Positions 48,189 through 57,707 of a stretch of 64,000 nucleotides of DNA are shown one piece after another. Position 1 is the first letter of the stretch. The number at the start of each line of letters is the position of its first letter. The notes beneath the pieces are model-generated. The model saw nothing but the letters and a program-made list of their open reading frames with translations, searched no databases and was not told the DNA's origin. A program made the position numbers and the translations under genes. The DNA comes from an uncultured Saprospiraceae bacterium (GTDB lineage: Bacteria; Bacteroidota; Bacteroidia; Chitinophagales; Saprospiraceae), in NCBI GenBank assembly GCA_938016265.1, contig CALLWB010000021.1, positions 1-64,000 of the forward strand, read 5' to 3'.

Positions 48189-48713
48189 TTAGTAGATAAC
48201 ATTTAATTTGTACCACTCCCGGTATTCTCTGTCAAAAATGTCGCATTCTGCTTCATAGGGATTTGGGTACTCGGTGTAGGATTTACAGGGCTTTCGGTCG
48301 TCGCCGTACGTTTTGTATTCTATCATGTCAAACAGCGGAGCTGCTTTTTTTGTAGTCGCATTAAAACCCCAAGTATAATTCATCGTGACGAGAAATTTGT
48401 GATTTCCATAGGCAGGAGCAGCATCTGGCAATTGTGGTCCAGTATCCGTATTCGGAATGTCCACAACTTTTCGAGTTTCCACTTCTATACTGTATTGGCC
48501 CTTTTTCCATTCACAATCAATAATTTTAACTGAAGTAACTTTTACGAGGGCAACTGATTCAATGTCGCAACAATCGCAATAATCAAGAACGTAAGGGTTT
48601 TGCTTAAGAAACTGCACCACTTTTTTTGCTTCCTGTTTTGTTAAATTATCCCAAGGATCAGCAAAAACCGCCAATGAAACAAACAAAAATAGTGTAAAAA
48701 AAAGTATCTTCAT
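48189..48713 (-). CDS. Secreted protein of unknown function
   Basis: 174 residues with a clear signal peptide (MKILFFTLFLFVSLAVFA). The mature part contains a Cys cluster DYCDCCD (about 44-50), two more Cys near the C-terminus and several charged beta-strand-like segments. No family recognised. It is divergent from the S74-domain gene with only 100 bases between the starts, so the two may share a control region. Confidence 0.75.
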   Translation of the reverse strand: MKILFFTLFLFVSLAVFADPWDNLTKQEAKKVVQFLKQNPYVLDYCDCCDIESVALVKVTSVKIIDCEWKKGQYSIEVETRKVVDIPNTDTGPQLPDAAPAYGNHKFLVTMNYTWGFNATTKKAAPLFDMIEYKTYGDDRKPCKSYTEYPNPYEAECDIFDREYREWYKLNVIY

Positions 48714-48813
48714 ATTAAAATCTTATTAAATTAGAGAAGAAAGAGGCTAATGATCTTCATTACCTGTCTAAGTAATATAGGAAATTATTTTAATACTAAT
48801 ATAAACCCAAGCT

Positions 48814-50787
48814 ATGAAAAATTTTCATGTACTCATTTTTTCGATTTTAGTGCTTTGTTGGTTTGACGCTGCTGCCCAGAATGTTGGAGTCAATCAAACA
48901 GCACCCACCAATTCACTGCATGTTTCACCTACTGCCCCCGGGCAAGATCCAATTCGGGTGGATGGGGTGCAAATGTATAATATTGGAGACACTTCCTTAT
49001 TAATGATCAACCCCACCAGCGGGCTTGTCAGATATATCAATCCAACTGATTTTGTTTCGGATGTTCTTACGACGAATGATCGGTTCAATACAGAAGTGCT
49101 TACCCTTGTCCGAGATTCAATTGAAACCACTATTGATAGTGTCACCCTTGCAGGAACAATGCTGACCATTCATACCGGAAGCAGTAACGTTTTTGTCGAC
49201 CTGACTTCAATTTCTGCTGATGCAGATGCGGATCCTGGCAATGAACTACAAAGTTTGACCTTAGCAGGCAATACGTTGACCCTTTCCAACTCCCCAGGAA
49301 GTCCTGTAAGTCTATCAGGCTTTTTGGATAATACGGATAATCAAAATCTGAACAGCTCCGTTTCTGGTAGCACAGCAACCATTGGAATAACGGGTGGTGC
49401 AGGAACTTCTTTCTCTGTAAATGATGCCGATTCCAACCCTGCGAATGAGTTTAACACAGGAGCAACCCTTACGGGAACCAACTTAAATATCATAGATGGA
49501 GGCGGTACACAAACGGTCAATCTCGCAGCGTTACAAGATGGTGTCAATGACGCGGATAGCAACCCTTCTAATGAGTTTAATACAGGAGCTACCCTTACAG
49601 GAACCAACTTAAATATCATAGATGGAGGCGGTACACAAACGGTCAATCTCGCAGCGTTACAAGATGGTGTCAATGACGCAGATAGCAATCCTTCTAATGA
49701 GCTCAACACTAATGTTACCCTTTCGGGAACTACGCTGAATGTGATAGACGCTGGGGGTACTCAAAGTGTGAATCTTTCTTCCTTAGTAAATGATGCCGAT
49801 TCCAATCCATCAAATGAATACAATACCGCTGTTTCGCTGAATGGTACAACGTTGAATGTGGTAGATGGTGGCGGTACCAAATCTGTCAATCTTTCTTCCC
49901 TTTCTTCTAGTGATAGCGACTGGTTTGAAGTAGGAGGAACGAATCCACCAAATGCAATCACAGATAATATGTATACACAAGGCAGAGTCGGAATAGGCGT
50001 ACCTGCCCCCACCTATACTATGGATATTTATCAGAATGTTATCGGTACCACCGTTAGAATTTCTTCTAATAGAATTTTGCAAGGGAATTATGACTACGAG
50101 GCGGGACCAAATTTGTTGTTGGAACTACCTGATTTTTTCTATTCTGAAAGAACGGCACAGGGTATCTTTTTCAACAGAAGCGGTGAGAATGTAGAATGGT
50201 TTGCTGGTAATCCTTCTGAATATGTTTTTGGTGCGAATGGCGATGGATTTGGAATTGGTCGAATGGTCACAACAGGTGGTGCACATAATAATGATGCTGC
50301 TCGGGGCCAAAACATAAAACTCTATATAGATAATGGCGGAGATGTAGGTATCGGATTAAACAATCCTACATATGCCTTACAACTACCTAACAATGCGCTA
50401 AATGATGTCGGACGAGCCATCGGCTATAGCTGGAATACTTATTCCGATGGTCGATTGAAAACGAACCAGCAGCCGCTTTCCTATGGACTGAAAGAAGTAA
50501 TGGATATCGAGCCTATGTCTTATGAACATCATTCTTCTTATTGGGAAACAATAAATTCAGAGTTTACGGTGGAGGCTGATTTTTCAAATGACATTGGTTT
50601 TATTGCTCAGGATTTGCACAAGATTATCCCCGAAGCGGTAAGCCAACCAGCTGATGAGTCGAAGGAATTGTGGTCTGTAGACTATACACGCCTGGTTCCG
50701 GTATTGACAAAAGCACTTCAAGAACAACAAGAATTAATTGAGGAATTGAAGTCCCGAATTGATGCGTTGGAGGCGAATCAAAACTAA
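48814..50787 (+). CDS. Tail-fibre-like secreted protein with peptidase S74 (endosialidase chaperone) C-terminus
   Basis: Signal peptide 1-22 (...WFDAAAQNVGVN). Central tandem repeats of 42 residues, each with DADSNPSNEFNTG and LNIIDGGGTQ, form a beta-rich stalk (about 203-370). DWFEVGG...NMYTQGRVGIG introduces a head-like region. The C-terminus (about 540-657) is the intramolecular chaperone/peptidase S74 domain: SDGRLKTN with S544 and K549, FIAQDLHKIIPEAV, and a terminal coiled coil (LQEQQELIEELKSRIDALE). Such domains trimerise fibres and then often cleave themselves off. There is no T9SS domain. It resembles the proteins at 55862-57472 and 57708-59276, suggesting a family of trimeric surface fibres. 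Confidence 0.87.
   Translation: MKNFHVLIFSILVLCWFDAAAQNVGVNQTAPTNSLHVSPTAPGQDPIRVDGVQMYNIGDTSLLMINPTSGLVRYINPTDFVSDVLTTNDRFNTEVLTLVRDSIETTIDSVTLAGTMLTIHTGSSNVFVDLTSISADADADPGNELQSLTLAGNTLTLSNSPGSPVSLSGFLDNTDNQNLNSSVSGSTATIGITGGAGTSFSVNDADSNPANEFNTGATLTGTNLNIIDGGGTQTVNLAALQDGVNDADSNPSNEFNTGATLTGTNLNIIDGGGTQTVNLAALQDGVNDADSNPSNELNTNVTLSGTTLNVIDAGGTQSVNLSSLVNDADSNPSNEYNTAVSLNGTTLNVVDGGGTKSVNLSSLSSSDSDWFEVGGTNPPNAITDNMYTQGRVGIGVPAPTYTMDIYQNVIGTTVRISSNRILQGNYDYEAGPNLLLELPDFFYSERTAQGIFFNRSGENVEWFAGNPSEYVFGANGDGFGIGRMVTTGGAHNNDAARGQNIKLYIDNGGDVGIGLNNPTYALQLPNNALNDVGRAIGYSWNTYSDGRLKTNQQPLSYGLKEVMDIEPMSYEHHSSYWETINSEFTVEADFSNDIGFIAQDLHKIIPEAVSQPADESKELWSVDYTRLVPVLTKALQEQQELIEELKSRIDALEANQN
49423..49674 (+). 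repeat. Two near-identical 126-bp coding repeats in the fibre gene
   Basis: 49423-49548 and 49549-49674 are nearly identical 42-codon units. More diverged copies follow to about 49910. The near identity indicates recent duplication and probable stalk-length variation. Confidence 0.9.
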
Positions 50788-50825
50788 ATTTTGCTTAGCA
50801 CTTTAGAGCACTTTTAGAAAGTCGT

Positions 50826-50870
50826 AAAATAGGTAGAGACATTGCATGCAATGTCTTTACCTATTTTTTT
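50826..50870. terminator. Strong terminator after the S74-domain gene
   Basis: AAAATAGGTAGAGACATTG and its complement meet at a GCATGC centre, giving about 20 paired bases with a single G-T pair, followed by a seven-base T run (50864-50870). It sits 38 bases after the 50787 stop; an A run on the left lets it also serve the minus-strand small gene. Confidence 0.85.
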
Positions 50871-50899
50871 GGTATTTGTTTTCTTGTATTTGGTTGGTT

Positions 50900-51088
50900 T
50901 TAAAGGTGGTCGGTTTTTCCACAAAATTCAGTTTTCCCTTTTTCCAGGCATTGGTCTTCCGTTTTTTGTTCCTCTTTTTTCTCTGATTCGGAATGGTCTG
51001 TGGAACTGGTTTTTGGGTCAACGGCATTCCTTAGAATGTCTTTGATTGGTCTCCGTCTTTTTGTTTGGTCGGTGTTTTTCTTATCCAT
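50900..51088 (-). CDS. Possible small, highly charged protein
   Basis: 62 codons, ATG to TAA, rich in Lys, Glu, Asp and Asn (MDKKNTDQTKRRRPIKDIL...), with no hydrophobic stretch and two Cys near the end. Its codon choice resembles nearby genes, and it ends 30 bases from a terminator that could serve it. The opposite-strand frame gives an implausible hydrophobic peptide. No family recognised. The rest of the 50788-51256 gap shows no gene. Confidence 0.4.
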   Translation of the reverse strand: MDKKNTDQTKRRRPIKDILRNAVDPKTSSTDHSESEKKEEQKTEDQCLEKGKTEFCGKTDHL

Positions 51089-51256
51089 TTCTATAATTTT
51101 AGATTATTTATTTTCATAATGTATGAATAAATTTTTGTTTATGAAAGAGAAGATGGAATAATTGAGTATTGAGTGTAGATTTCCATAAATGGGGTAGGGT
51201 ATTCACCATCAAAAATAATCGACGATATGCCATTCGCAAAGATTAAAACCGGGAAT

Positions 51257-51616
51257 TCACATGCCTAATTGAATGGCTTGTTGAATTAAGTCTTTTATGC
51301 CAGCACCCCTCGCTGCAATTTCTTCTAGATTTGTTACTTTGAGAGTCCTTGCTTTAGCGCCTGAACCACTCAAAATTTTGTGACCGTCATTAAGGCTAGC
51401 GCCTTCCATAAATAATAAAGTGACATGGGATTTGGCTACTCTAAATCCACAGATGTTCTTTTTATTATAGAACGCAATACTGCCCCATTTAATACCCTCT
51501 TTTACCTTATCATTTGCTGAAAGAACCAGTTCGCGAATTTCCAAAATGAGTTCTTTTTGAAAATCTGATAAACTGTCGAGGTAATTCAAAATTTCTTGAT
51601 TTTCTGAAGGTTTCAT
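51257..51616 (-). CDS. DUF1801 protein
   Basis: 119 residues. ILEIRELVLSANDKVKEGIKWGSIAFYNKKNICGF with VTLLFMEGASL and a basic AKARTLKV segment match the DUF1801 fold (YdhG-like). Members are small cytoplasmic proteins of unknown function. Its start lies six bases after the stop of the membrane-protein gene, so the two form an operon. Confidence 0.85.
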   Translation of the reverse strand: MKPSENQEILNYLDSLSDFQKELILEIRELVLSANDKVKEGIKWGSIAFYNKKNICGFRVAKSHVTLLFMEGASLNDGHKILSGSGAKARTLKVTNLEEIAARGAGIKDLIQQAIQLGM

Positions 51617-51622
51617 AATTCG

Positions 51623-52021
51623 TTATTTTTTGAAGTTATAGATAAAAGATACGGCAAGGCCCATGAGTCCACCAATCACCATATGAGCAAGGGAGTTCAA
51701 AAGAAAAATGCTGTTAAAATCAACTGTCCAAATACTCCGAACAACGATACCCGAAGGAATAAACATGACAGCCCCCATCAACAATCCATAAATGAATCCC
51801 CTCGAAATTTTAGGCGATTTTTCAAAGAAGGAGGAGAAAAGCAGCACAAATAGAAGGGCGTAAATAAGGTGATTAATAACCAATCCTAAAAAATTCATTT
51901 CTTCTCTTCTGAAAGAAACAAAATTGGCCTCATCTGTTGTCATGTACCATATTGTAGTTAGGATATTGCTCAATAGAAAGGCGACTATAACCGCCAAGGT
52001 TGTTTTTTTGAAGTTCATCAT
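51623..52021 (-). CDS. Small four-helix membrane protein
   Basis: About 133 residues from ATG 52021 (MMNFKK; a GTG at 52045 would add eight polar residues). Four hydrophobic helices are visible: LAVIVAFLLSNILTTIW, FLGLVINHLIYALLFVLLF, FIYGLLMGAVMFIPSGIVV and a C-terminal NSLAHMVIGGLMGLAVSFI. Family not named with confidence. It is first in an operon with DUF1801 and divergent from an AraC-type regulator 119 bases away, which may control it. Confidence 0.75.
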   Translation of the reverse strand: MMNFKKTTLAVIVAFLLSNILTTIWYMTTDEANFVSFRREEMNFLGLVINHLIYALLFVLLFSSFFEKSPKISRGFIYGLLMGAVMFIPSGIVVRSIWTVDFNSIFLLNSLAHMVIGGLMGLAVSFIYNFKK

Positions 52022-52140
52022 ATAGATTTTTGTGAATGGTTGCACTGTTTTCTTAAAAATTGGGCATCTTGTTTTTTACTTCTCAGCAAAGTTACAGCGG
52101 AATTATTTTGATAAATTGACAAAATGCGCCATTTTTGAGG

Positions 52141-53163
52141 ATGTATTTTTCAAAAATGATTTTAGCTGATATTGTTGAGTTTGGTGTATTGAACGGTGCT
52201 GACCGAGCGGATTTATGTCGGGCTATTGGCATCACGTTATCCAAGGAGACCAATTTGCAGGAACAGGTGTCCTACAATACCATGGTTAAGGCCCTGAGCA
52301 TTACCGGACAAACAATAAATGACGATTATCTGGGGCTTCACCTTGGTGAACAAGTCATGCTAAAAGGAACCGAACCGATAGACAACATCATGCGAAATAG
52401 CCCAACTATTGAAGAAGCTTTTGCGAATGCTGTAAACTTTAGCAAGCTAATAAGTGATGCACTAACAAGTACAATGGTGAAAACCGAAAACTATACCCGC
52501 ATTTCTTTTGAGGTAAATCCCAATTGGGCCGTCCTGCAAAGTTATGCCGTGCAACAGATCATTGATATGACATTGGTTTGTACGCTGAAGTCAATTTACT
52601 GGTTGAGTGGTAAAAAGCATTCCCCGGTAGAGGTGCATTTGAATTATCCCACCCTCAAGAAAAAAAAGGAATACTACAGAGTGTTTGATTGTACGGTGAA
52701 ATTTAAGGAATTGGTGCCTTGTATTATCTTCCACAACCCTGTTTTGAACCAATCGGTGCCCTCCCATAATCTGGGGCTCTTGGATTTTCTGAAAAAAGTA
52801 GCCAATGAAGAAATTGAAAAAATCCAAACAGAAGATCCGCTAATCATTCAAATCAAGGAAATGGTTTTGAAAAACCTACCTCAAAAATCTACGATCACCC
52901 ACATCGCCAAAGAGTTGCACCTGTCTTCTAGGACATTACAAAGAATGCTTTATGACTTAAAGACAAATTTTAAACAAGTAGAAAAGGACATTCTCCTAAA
53001 ATTAGCAAGAAAGCTAATCCTTTACGAAGATCGAAACATGGAAGAAATTAGCTATCTATTAGGCTTCTCTGAGTCAAGCGCTTTCATCCGATTTTTTAAA
53101 AAGGAAATGAACGTAACACCCAAAAAATATAAAATTTCGAATTTGGATGGTAATGCGAGCTAA
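52141..53163 (+). CDS. AraC-family transcriptional regulator
   Basis: About 340 residues from ATG 52141 (an in-frame TTG at 52135 is less likely). The N-terminal 200 residues resemble the arabinose-binding-like sensor domain of OruR/ArgR-type AraC proteins (YLGLHLGEQ, with SYNTMVKAL before it). The C-terminal third is the double helix-turn-helix: TITHIAKELHLSSRTLQRML, then EEISYLLGFSESSAFIRFFKKE. It is divergent from the membrane-protein/DUF1801 operon, the usual position of a local regulator; the effector is unknown. Confidence 0.9.
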   Translation: MYFSKMILADIVEFGVLNGADRADLCRAIGITLSKETNLQEQVSYNTMVKALSITGQTINDDYLGLHLGEQVMLKGTEPIDNIMRNSPTIEEAFANAVNFSKLISDALTSTMVKTENYTRISFEVNPNWAVLQSYAVQQIIDMTLVCTLKSIYWLSGKKHSPVEVHLNYPTLKKKKEYYRVFDCTVKFKELVPCIIFHNPVLNQSVPSHNLGLLDFLKKVANEEIEKIQTEDPLIIQIKEMVLKNLPQKSTITHIAKELHLSSRTLQRMLYDLKTNFKQVEKDILLKLARKLILYEDRNMEEISYLLGFSESSAFIRFFKKEMNVTPKKYKISNLDGNAS

Positions 53164-53256
53164 TTTATCCTCTGCCTAATTGACATTCAAAACCCCATGA
53201 TGCAATTTAGGAAAAGAACACTATGCATATAGTTGGAATACTATAATTTGACTAAA

Positions 53257-54024
53257 ATGAAAAACCTACTTTTACTATTTTCGTGTGTATTTTTTGCCTC
53301 CTGTTTTCGCTATGGAGAAAATCCAGATCATCGACTTACACTGGATCAAAAGGAAGTGCGGCAAATGATTTTTCAATGTGGAGATAACCTGGTTAGTCTT
53401 GATTCGGAAGAAACGGCATTACTAGTCAACAAGATCAATTCAGCTATTCCTATTGGACCCGTAAAGGGAATTGTAAGACAAAATTTGATTATTTACCTGC
53501 ACAACAACGACACTATAAAAATGAAACTGCTGGGTAATAAATTCAAATGGAATAAAAGCGGAGATTGGGCGTATGAAGTTGATTTTGATGAAACCTATTT
53601 TGAAAAAAAATGCGCCCTGGCAATAGACCGTAATAACAACCTGGAGGCGACACTAAAAATTCAAAATCCTATCCAAACAATTGAACGAATTTTCAATAGA
53701 TACAATACTGCTCAAGAATCAACAGACAGTCAAAGTAACTTGGATTCCCTAAAACAATCCCTAAAGATTTTAGAAACTACTCCTCTTAATGCCAATGACC
53801 TAAAATTGATTGTAAACGTTTGGATGTACTACACGGTAACCGATTTTTCTACAGTAAAATATACTAAAAATGTGCTATTCGCCCATAAGGAACAGAGCAT
53901 AATCGCAGTAGAACAACGAATCGCCAACAAAATGAATTGGGAGACGACCACCGGTGCGCCCTATTCAGAACTTCCCCTGCTTCTTGAAGAACTAAACGCT
54001 GCCCAAAATGTTACCCCAGATTAA
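53257..54024 (+). CDS. Lipoprotein of unknown function
   Basis: ATG 53257 gives a lipoprotein signal (MKNLLLLFSCVFFASC; Cys16 in the lipobox). The mature 240 residues are hydrophilic with mixed alpha/beta character and a KCALAIDR segment. No family recognised. It lies 93 bases after the AraC gene on the same strand, with no clear link. Confidence 0.75.
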   Translation: MKNLLLLFSCVFFASCFRYGENPDHRLTLDQKEVRQMIFQCGDNLVSLDSEETALLVNKINSAIPIGPVKGIVRQNLIIYLHNNDTIKMKLLGNKFKWNKSGDWAYEVDFDETYFEKKCALAIDRNNNLEATLKIQNPIQTIERIFNRYNTAQESTDSQSNLDSLKQSLKILETTPLNANDLKLIVNVWMYYTVTDFSTVKYTKNVLFAHKEQSIIAVEQRIANKMNWETTTGAPYSELPLLLEELNAAQNVTPD

Positions 54025-54239
54025 TATTGCTGAAACAGAATGCCTAAAAGAATTAGAAGATGTTCGCTCATCTGGTGATTTTTTATATATCTTACGCGAG
54101 CAATGAATGTCTATGAGGAAGATAGAATGGCAAGAACATCAAAGTCAGTAGCCAGACAATGCGTATCATTCATTAAGGTATAAAAGTTATAATTTTATTA
54201 ATGAATCCTATTGTATTAATAGGCTGTAAAAATCACATC

Positions 54240-55526
54240 ATGAGAATTTTTTTACTATTTGTTTCCTTGTTTGCTTTTTCAATCATCCATGCGCAATCGT
54301 TACCCATAGATTTTGAATCCACAATAACAACTTCCAACTTTATAGACTTCGATGGAGGCACTGCAACTGTCCTTGCCAACCCGCAATCCAGTGGCATTAA
54401 TACCAGCACAATGGTCGCACAGATAGTCAGGGATGGCGGGGAGACGTGGGGAGGAAGTAAGATCGTATTGGCAGCAAATTTGGATTTTTCTTCTATGAAC
54501 GGTATTTCAATGAAGGTTTTCACGACTGCACCAGTAGGAACAACAGTGAAATTTAAACTGGAAGGAACAGGAAGTGCAGAAAGAGATGTACAAACCACTG
54601 TTACCAATGAATGGGAAGTTTTGACTTGGGATTTTACGGGTACGCCTGCCGATTTTAACGAGGTGGTATTTATGTTTGATTTTGGAAATGTGGGGGATGG
54701 ATCTGCTACTTCTACCTTTCTTTTTGACGATGTGGAGCAACTGTCTGGCGGTGCCCAAATCGATTTGCCAGTAGACTTCGAAGGAGCTACCGTAAATTAT
54801 ACGACGACTGATTTTGGTGGGAATGTTTCCGCTCTGGTGACTGATCCTTTCAATGCCAACAACACCGTAATCCAAGCAGTAAAAACTGATCAAGCCGCTA
54901 CTTGGGCAGGGACTACAATTGGCACGCCCGCTGGTTTTGCAACGAATATTCCTTTGACTTTGACCGACTCCAAAATGACCGTCCGTGTTTGGTCTCCAGA
55001 AGCCGGCACACCGATAAGACTAAAAGTAGAAGATTCCAATGATCCAACTCACACTTGCGAAACAGAAACCAATACCACAGTTGCTGCTGGCTGGGAAGTC
55101 ATCGAATTCGACTTTCTAAACCAAGCACCTGGAACTGAATCATTGAGCGTCGGTTTGTCTATGGGATGGACCTACAATATGGCTTCCATCTTCTTCAATT
55201 TTGGAACGGATGGCCCAACTGCTGGAGAAAAAACGTATTATTTTGATGATGTGAATTTTGGTGAATTGGTCTCTGGAATTACAACACCAGAAATCCTAGA
55301 TTTGCGTCTATTCCCCAATCCAACTAATGATCAATGGACGGTTACTACCGGGAAGGAAACGATGGAATTGATAGAAATATTCGATGTAGCCGGCAAACGA
55401 TTACTTACACTTCGTCCTAATCAAAATAATGCCAATATTGATGCCTCCCAATTTGGCAAAGGGGTTTATGTTTCCAGGATTTCTACTAGTTCAGCATCTA
55501 GTATAGTGCAGCTTTTGAAGATGTAA
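54240..55526 (+). CDS. Secreted protein with two CBM-like domains and type A T9SS domain
   Basis: ATG 54240 gives signal peptide MRIFLLFVSLFAFSIIHAQ; an upstream ATG at 54201 would bury it. Two homologous beta-sandwich domains (about 20-175 and 180-345) each begin LPxDFE and end with a YFFDDV/FLFDDV-like strand, with TWGG/TWAG in between, typical of carbohydrate-binding-like modules on T9SS cargo. The C-terminal 80 residues (LRLFPNPTNDQWTV, IEIFDVAGKRLL, FGKGVYVSRI) are a type A sorting domain. Likely a secreted or surface-attached glycan-binding protein. Confidence 0.87.
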   Translation: MRIFLLFVSLFAFSIIHAQSLPIDFESTITTSNFIDFDGGTATVLANPQSSGINTSTMVAQIVRDGGETWGGSKIVLAANLDFSSMNGISMKVFTTAPVGTTVKFKLEGTGSAERDVQTTVTNEWEVLTWDFTGTPADFNEVVFMFDFGNVGDGSATSTFLFDDVEQLSGGAQIDLPVDFEGATVNYTTTDFGGNVSALVTDPFNANNTVIQAVKTDQAATWAGTTIGTPAGFATNIPLTLTDSKMTVRVWSPEAGTPIRLKVEDSNDPTHTCETETNTTVAAGWEVIEFDFLNQAPGTESLSVGLSMGWTYNMASIFFNFGTDGPTAGEKTYYFDDVNFGELVSGITTPEILDLRLFPNPTNDQWTVTTGKETMELIEIFDVAGKRLLTLRPNQNNANIDASQFGKGVYVSRISTSSASSIVQLLKM

Positions 55527-55572
55527 ATTTCGATGGCTTTTTAGGGGCTGGGAATTCAATTAAAAGACTAAA

Positions 55573-55609
55573 CATATTTGTGATTCGTGAATAGCGAATC
55601 ACAAATATG
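55573..55609. terminator. Perfect 15-bp inverted repeat between convergent genes
   Basis: CATATTTGTGATTCG (55573-55587), a seven-base loop, and CGAATCACAAATATG (55595-55609) are exact complements. It lies 47 bases past the 55526 stop, in the 335-base gap before a convergent gene, where a bidirectional terminator is expected. No long T run follows, so termination is likely but not certain. The rest of the gap shows no gene. Confidence 0.65.
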
Positions 55610-55861
55610 CTTTAGATGGATAATATGCTGAAGTTGTTGTTTGAATTCTACTAAATTCGAACGAATGCCTCCTAATTAGATTGGCCTATTTCAAACAAAA
55701 AATCCTTCATCATTCCCTCCCTTCAGCGAGTATGCAGTAAACGACCATTAGCCGAATAGGCAAAAATCTTCAATTAAATGCTCCGCAACTCCTTGCATCC
55801 CTTGTGATGGCCTATACAAGTCAAATAAATTTGAAGTGGTTTCTATTTCTTACTTGTACTA

Positions 55862-57472
55862 TTAATTCGCCTTTTTTATTAGTTGCTTGAGCAGTTCTAC
55901 TTCTTGGTGTAGTATTTTGAGGTCATTTATCTCTTTTTGTTGTTGCTCGATGATTTTGTCTTGCTCATTTATTTTAGTTTGCAAGGATTTAATACTTGAA
56001 GTTTCGATTTGTTTAAGTTGAATTTCATTAGAATTATCGTCCTTAATGTAAATAAGACTTTCGCCACTTAACTGTTCTACCAAACGAACCGTTTTAGCCA
56101 TATCAACATTGATTGTTTTGCCATTTCGCTCGCTGTAATATGCCCAGGCAAGATCTTCGCTTCTTCCTTCCGGTATTAGATTAAAGTTGTGGGGAGAAAT
56201 AACGGTAATATTGTTAGACTCATCCTTCACTCTAATTTCGCCAGACTGATTCCAGATAGCCGTTTTTCTAGCGGTGGTAAGGGAACCAGGAGCGGTCCCT
56301 CTATTCAAAAGAAGATTGTAGGTCCCCGATGTCAATCGACTTCCAGTGCCATTGCTACCACTCCAATCGGAGCCTAAAAATAGATTTCCTCCATAGTGGA
56401 CAATCAATGCTTCTCCATCTACGTTTCCAGCACCGCTTGAATTTTGTCGGCGATTCCCAATGGTAAACAAGCGATCGGATAACGCATTTTGACAAAATCT
56501 AGTATTACAACTTGGTGTATAGGTTGTATTAGAACATCCAATAACCACCTCATTTCTAGCAAACGCTTGCAGATCAATACCTGCAAAAGTGCCTGCTCCG
56601 TCTCCTACAACATTCGCATTCCAAGTTCCTAGGGAGTGAGCGTTATAACCATCTACATTACTGAAAGCACCACCGATGGCGGTCCCGTAGGAGGCGGTAG
56701 AACTTATTTCATTTGTACCACCACCGATTGCAGTACTGAAGGGCGCAGTGGCGATATTCGAACTCCCAATGGCAACAGAATAGTTGCCACTAGCTGTATT
56801 GGAGAATCCAGCAGCAAGTGCGTATGATCCAGAGGCTGTGCTGTTGCCGGGTTTGCCTTCTAGGGCAGTCCCATTAATGTCCCAATCGCCGTCATTTGAA
56901 GTAACTGAATTTCCCAATGGCAACAACGAAAGAATTACATTCGTAGAATTTGGAGGAGAGGAAACGGCAATGGTTTGCAATTCGTTTGTCGTACTAGGGT
57001 CGCCAGAGTTCGTAATCGTAAGGGTATTTCCTGATTCTGATAATTGGATGCCGGCTCCACTGCGAATGGTCACATCGGATCCATTTTCCATATCAATAAT
57101 TGAAGTGGTGGAACTCCCAACTCCGAGGCTAAGATTTTGATCATCGGTGGAGGTTCCTGCGCCTAATTGGGTCCAGCTAGTTCCACTCCAATAGTAGAAT
57201 CCTACACCAGTTCCTCCAGCAACAGTCGCATTCGTATTCCAGACGAGTAAACCAGTTGCAGGACTGCTTACCGGACTTGTACTGCTAGTCACATTGCTTA
57301 AGGAAACTCTGGGGACAAGCATCCCAGAAGAAGTAGAAACTACATCTAATTTTGCACTAGCATCCGGCGTTGAAGTTCCAATACCCACGTTTTGAGAAAA
57401 GGCATTTGGAAGTAAGTAAAAAGAAAGAAAAAGGAGTGTGGTAAAAAGGCGAATTGTATTCTTGTTATGCAT
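55862..57472 (-). CDS. Trimeric-autotransporter-head-like secreted fibre protein with coiled-coil end
   Basis: The in-frame ATG near 57472 starts a good signal peptide (MHNKNTIRLFTTLLFLSFYLLPNAFSQ); a longer frame from 57547 would add 25 residues before it. NVGIGTSTPDASAKLDV opens the mature protein, as in many Bacteroidota fibre proteins. The middle has YadA-head-like repeats (GSYALAAGFSNTASGNYSVA, then IGSSNIATAPFSTAIGG). The C-terminus is a long heptad-rich coiled coil (LQTKINEQDKIIEQQQKEI...). There is no S74 or T9SS domain. Likely a trimeric surface fibre. It is divergent from the related gene at 57708. Confidence 0.82.
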   Translation of the reverse strand: MHNKNTIRLFTTLLFLSFYLLPNAFSQNVGIGTSTPDASAKLDVVSTSSGMLVPRVSLSNVTSSTSPVSSPATGLLVWNTNATVAGGTGVGFYYWSGTSWTQLGAGTSTDDQNLSLGVGSSTTSIIDMENGSDVTIRSGAGIQLSESGNTLTITNSGDPSTTNELQTIAVSSPPNSTNVILSLLPLGNSVTSNDGDWDINGTALEGKPGNSTASGSYALAAGFSNTASGNYSVAIGSSNIATAPFSTAIGGGTNEISSTASYGTAIGGAFSNVDGYNAHSLGTWNANVVGDGAGTFAGIDLQAFARNEVVIGCSNTTYTPSCNTRFCQNALSDRLFTIGNRRQNSSGAGNVDGEALIVHYGGNLFLGSDWSGSNGTGSRLTSGTYNLLLNRGTAPGSLTTARKTAIWNQSGEIRVKDESNNITVISPHNFNLIPEGRSEDLAWAYYSERNGKTINVDMAKTVRLVEQLSGESLIYIKDDNSNEIQLKQIETSSIKSLQTKINEQDKIIEQQQKEINDLKILHQEVELLKQLIKKAN

Positions 57473-57707
57473 TTCTGGGGGTTTAGATTGTGGGTGATTA
57501 AACCCCAATATAGATAAAGTAGCTGTTAAAGTGAATCTGTTTTTCATGAAATTTTTAACCTAGAAGTGGATGTTTTGTTAAATCTATGTCAGGTTTCTAA
57601 AACCTAATAGTAAAAACGGTCCATTCAACTCGGAAAAAAGTACTATAATAAATTAAAATTAGAATATAAATAGTAAGTTTAATATTTCAATTACTAAAAA
57701 ACGCCCT

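Noticed and set aside
50842-51045. 67-codon plus-strand frame after the S74-domain gene
   Set aside because: It starts inside the terminator hairpin and is the hydrophobic mirror of the Lys/Glu-rich minus-strand frame at 50900-51088.
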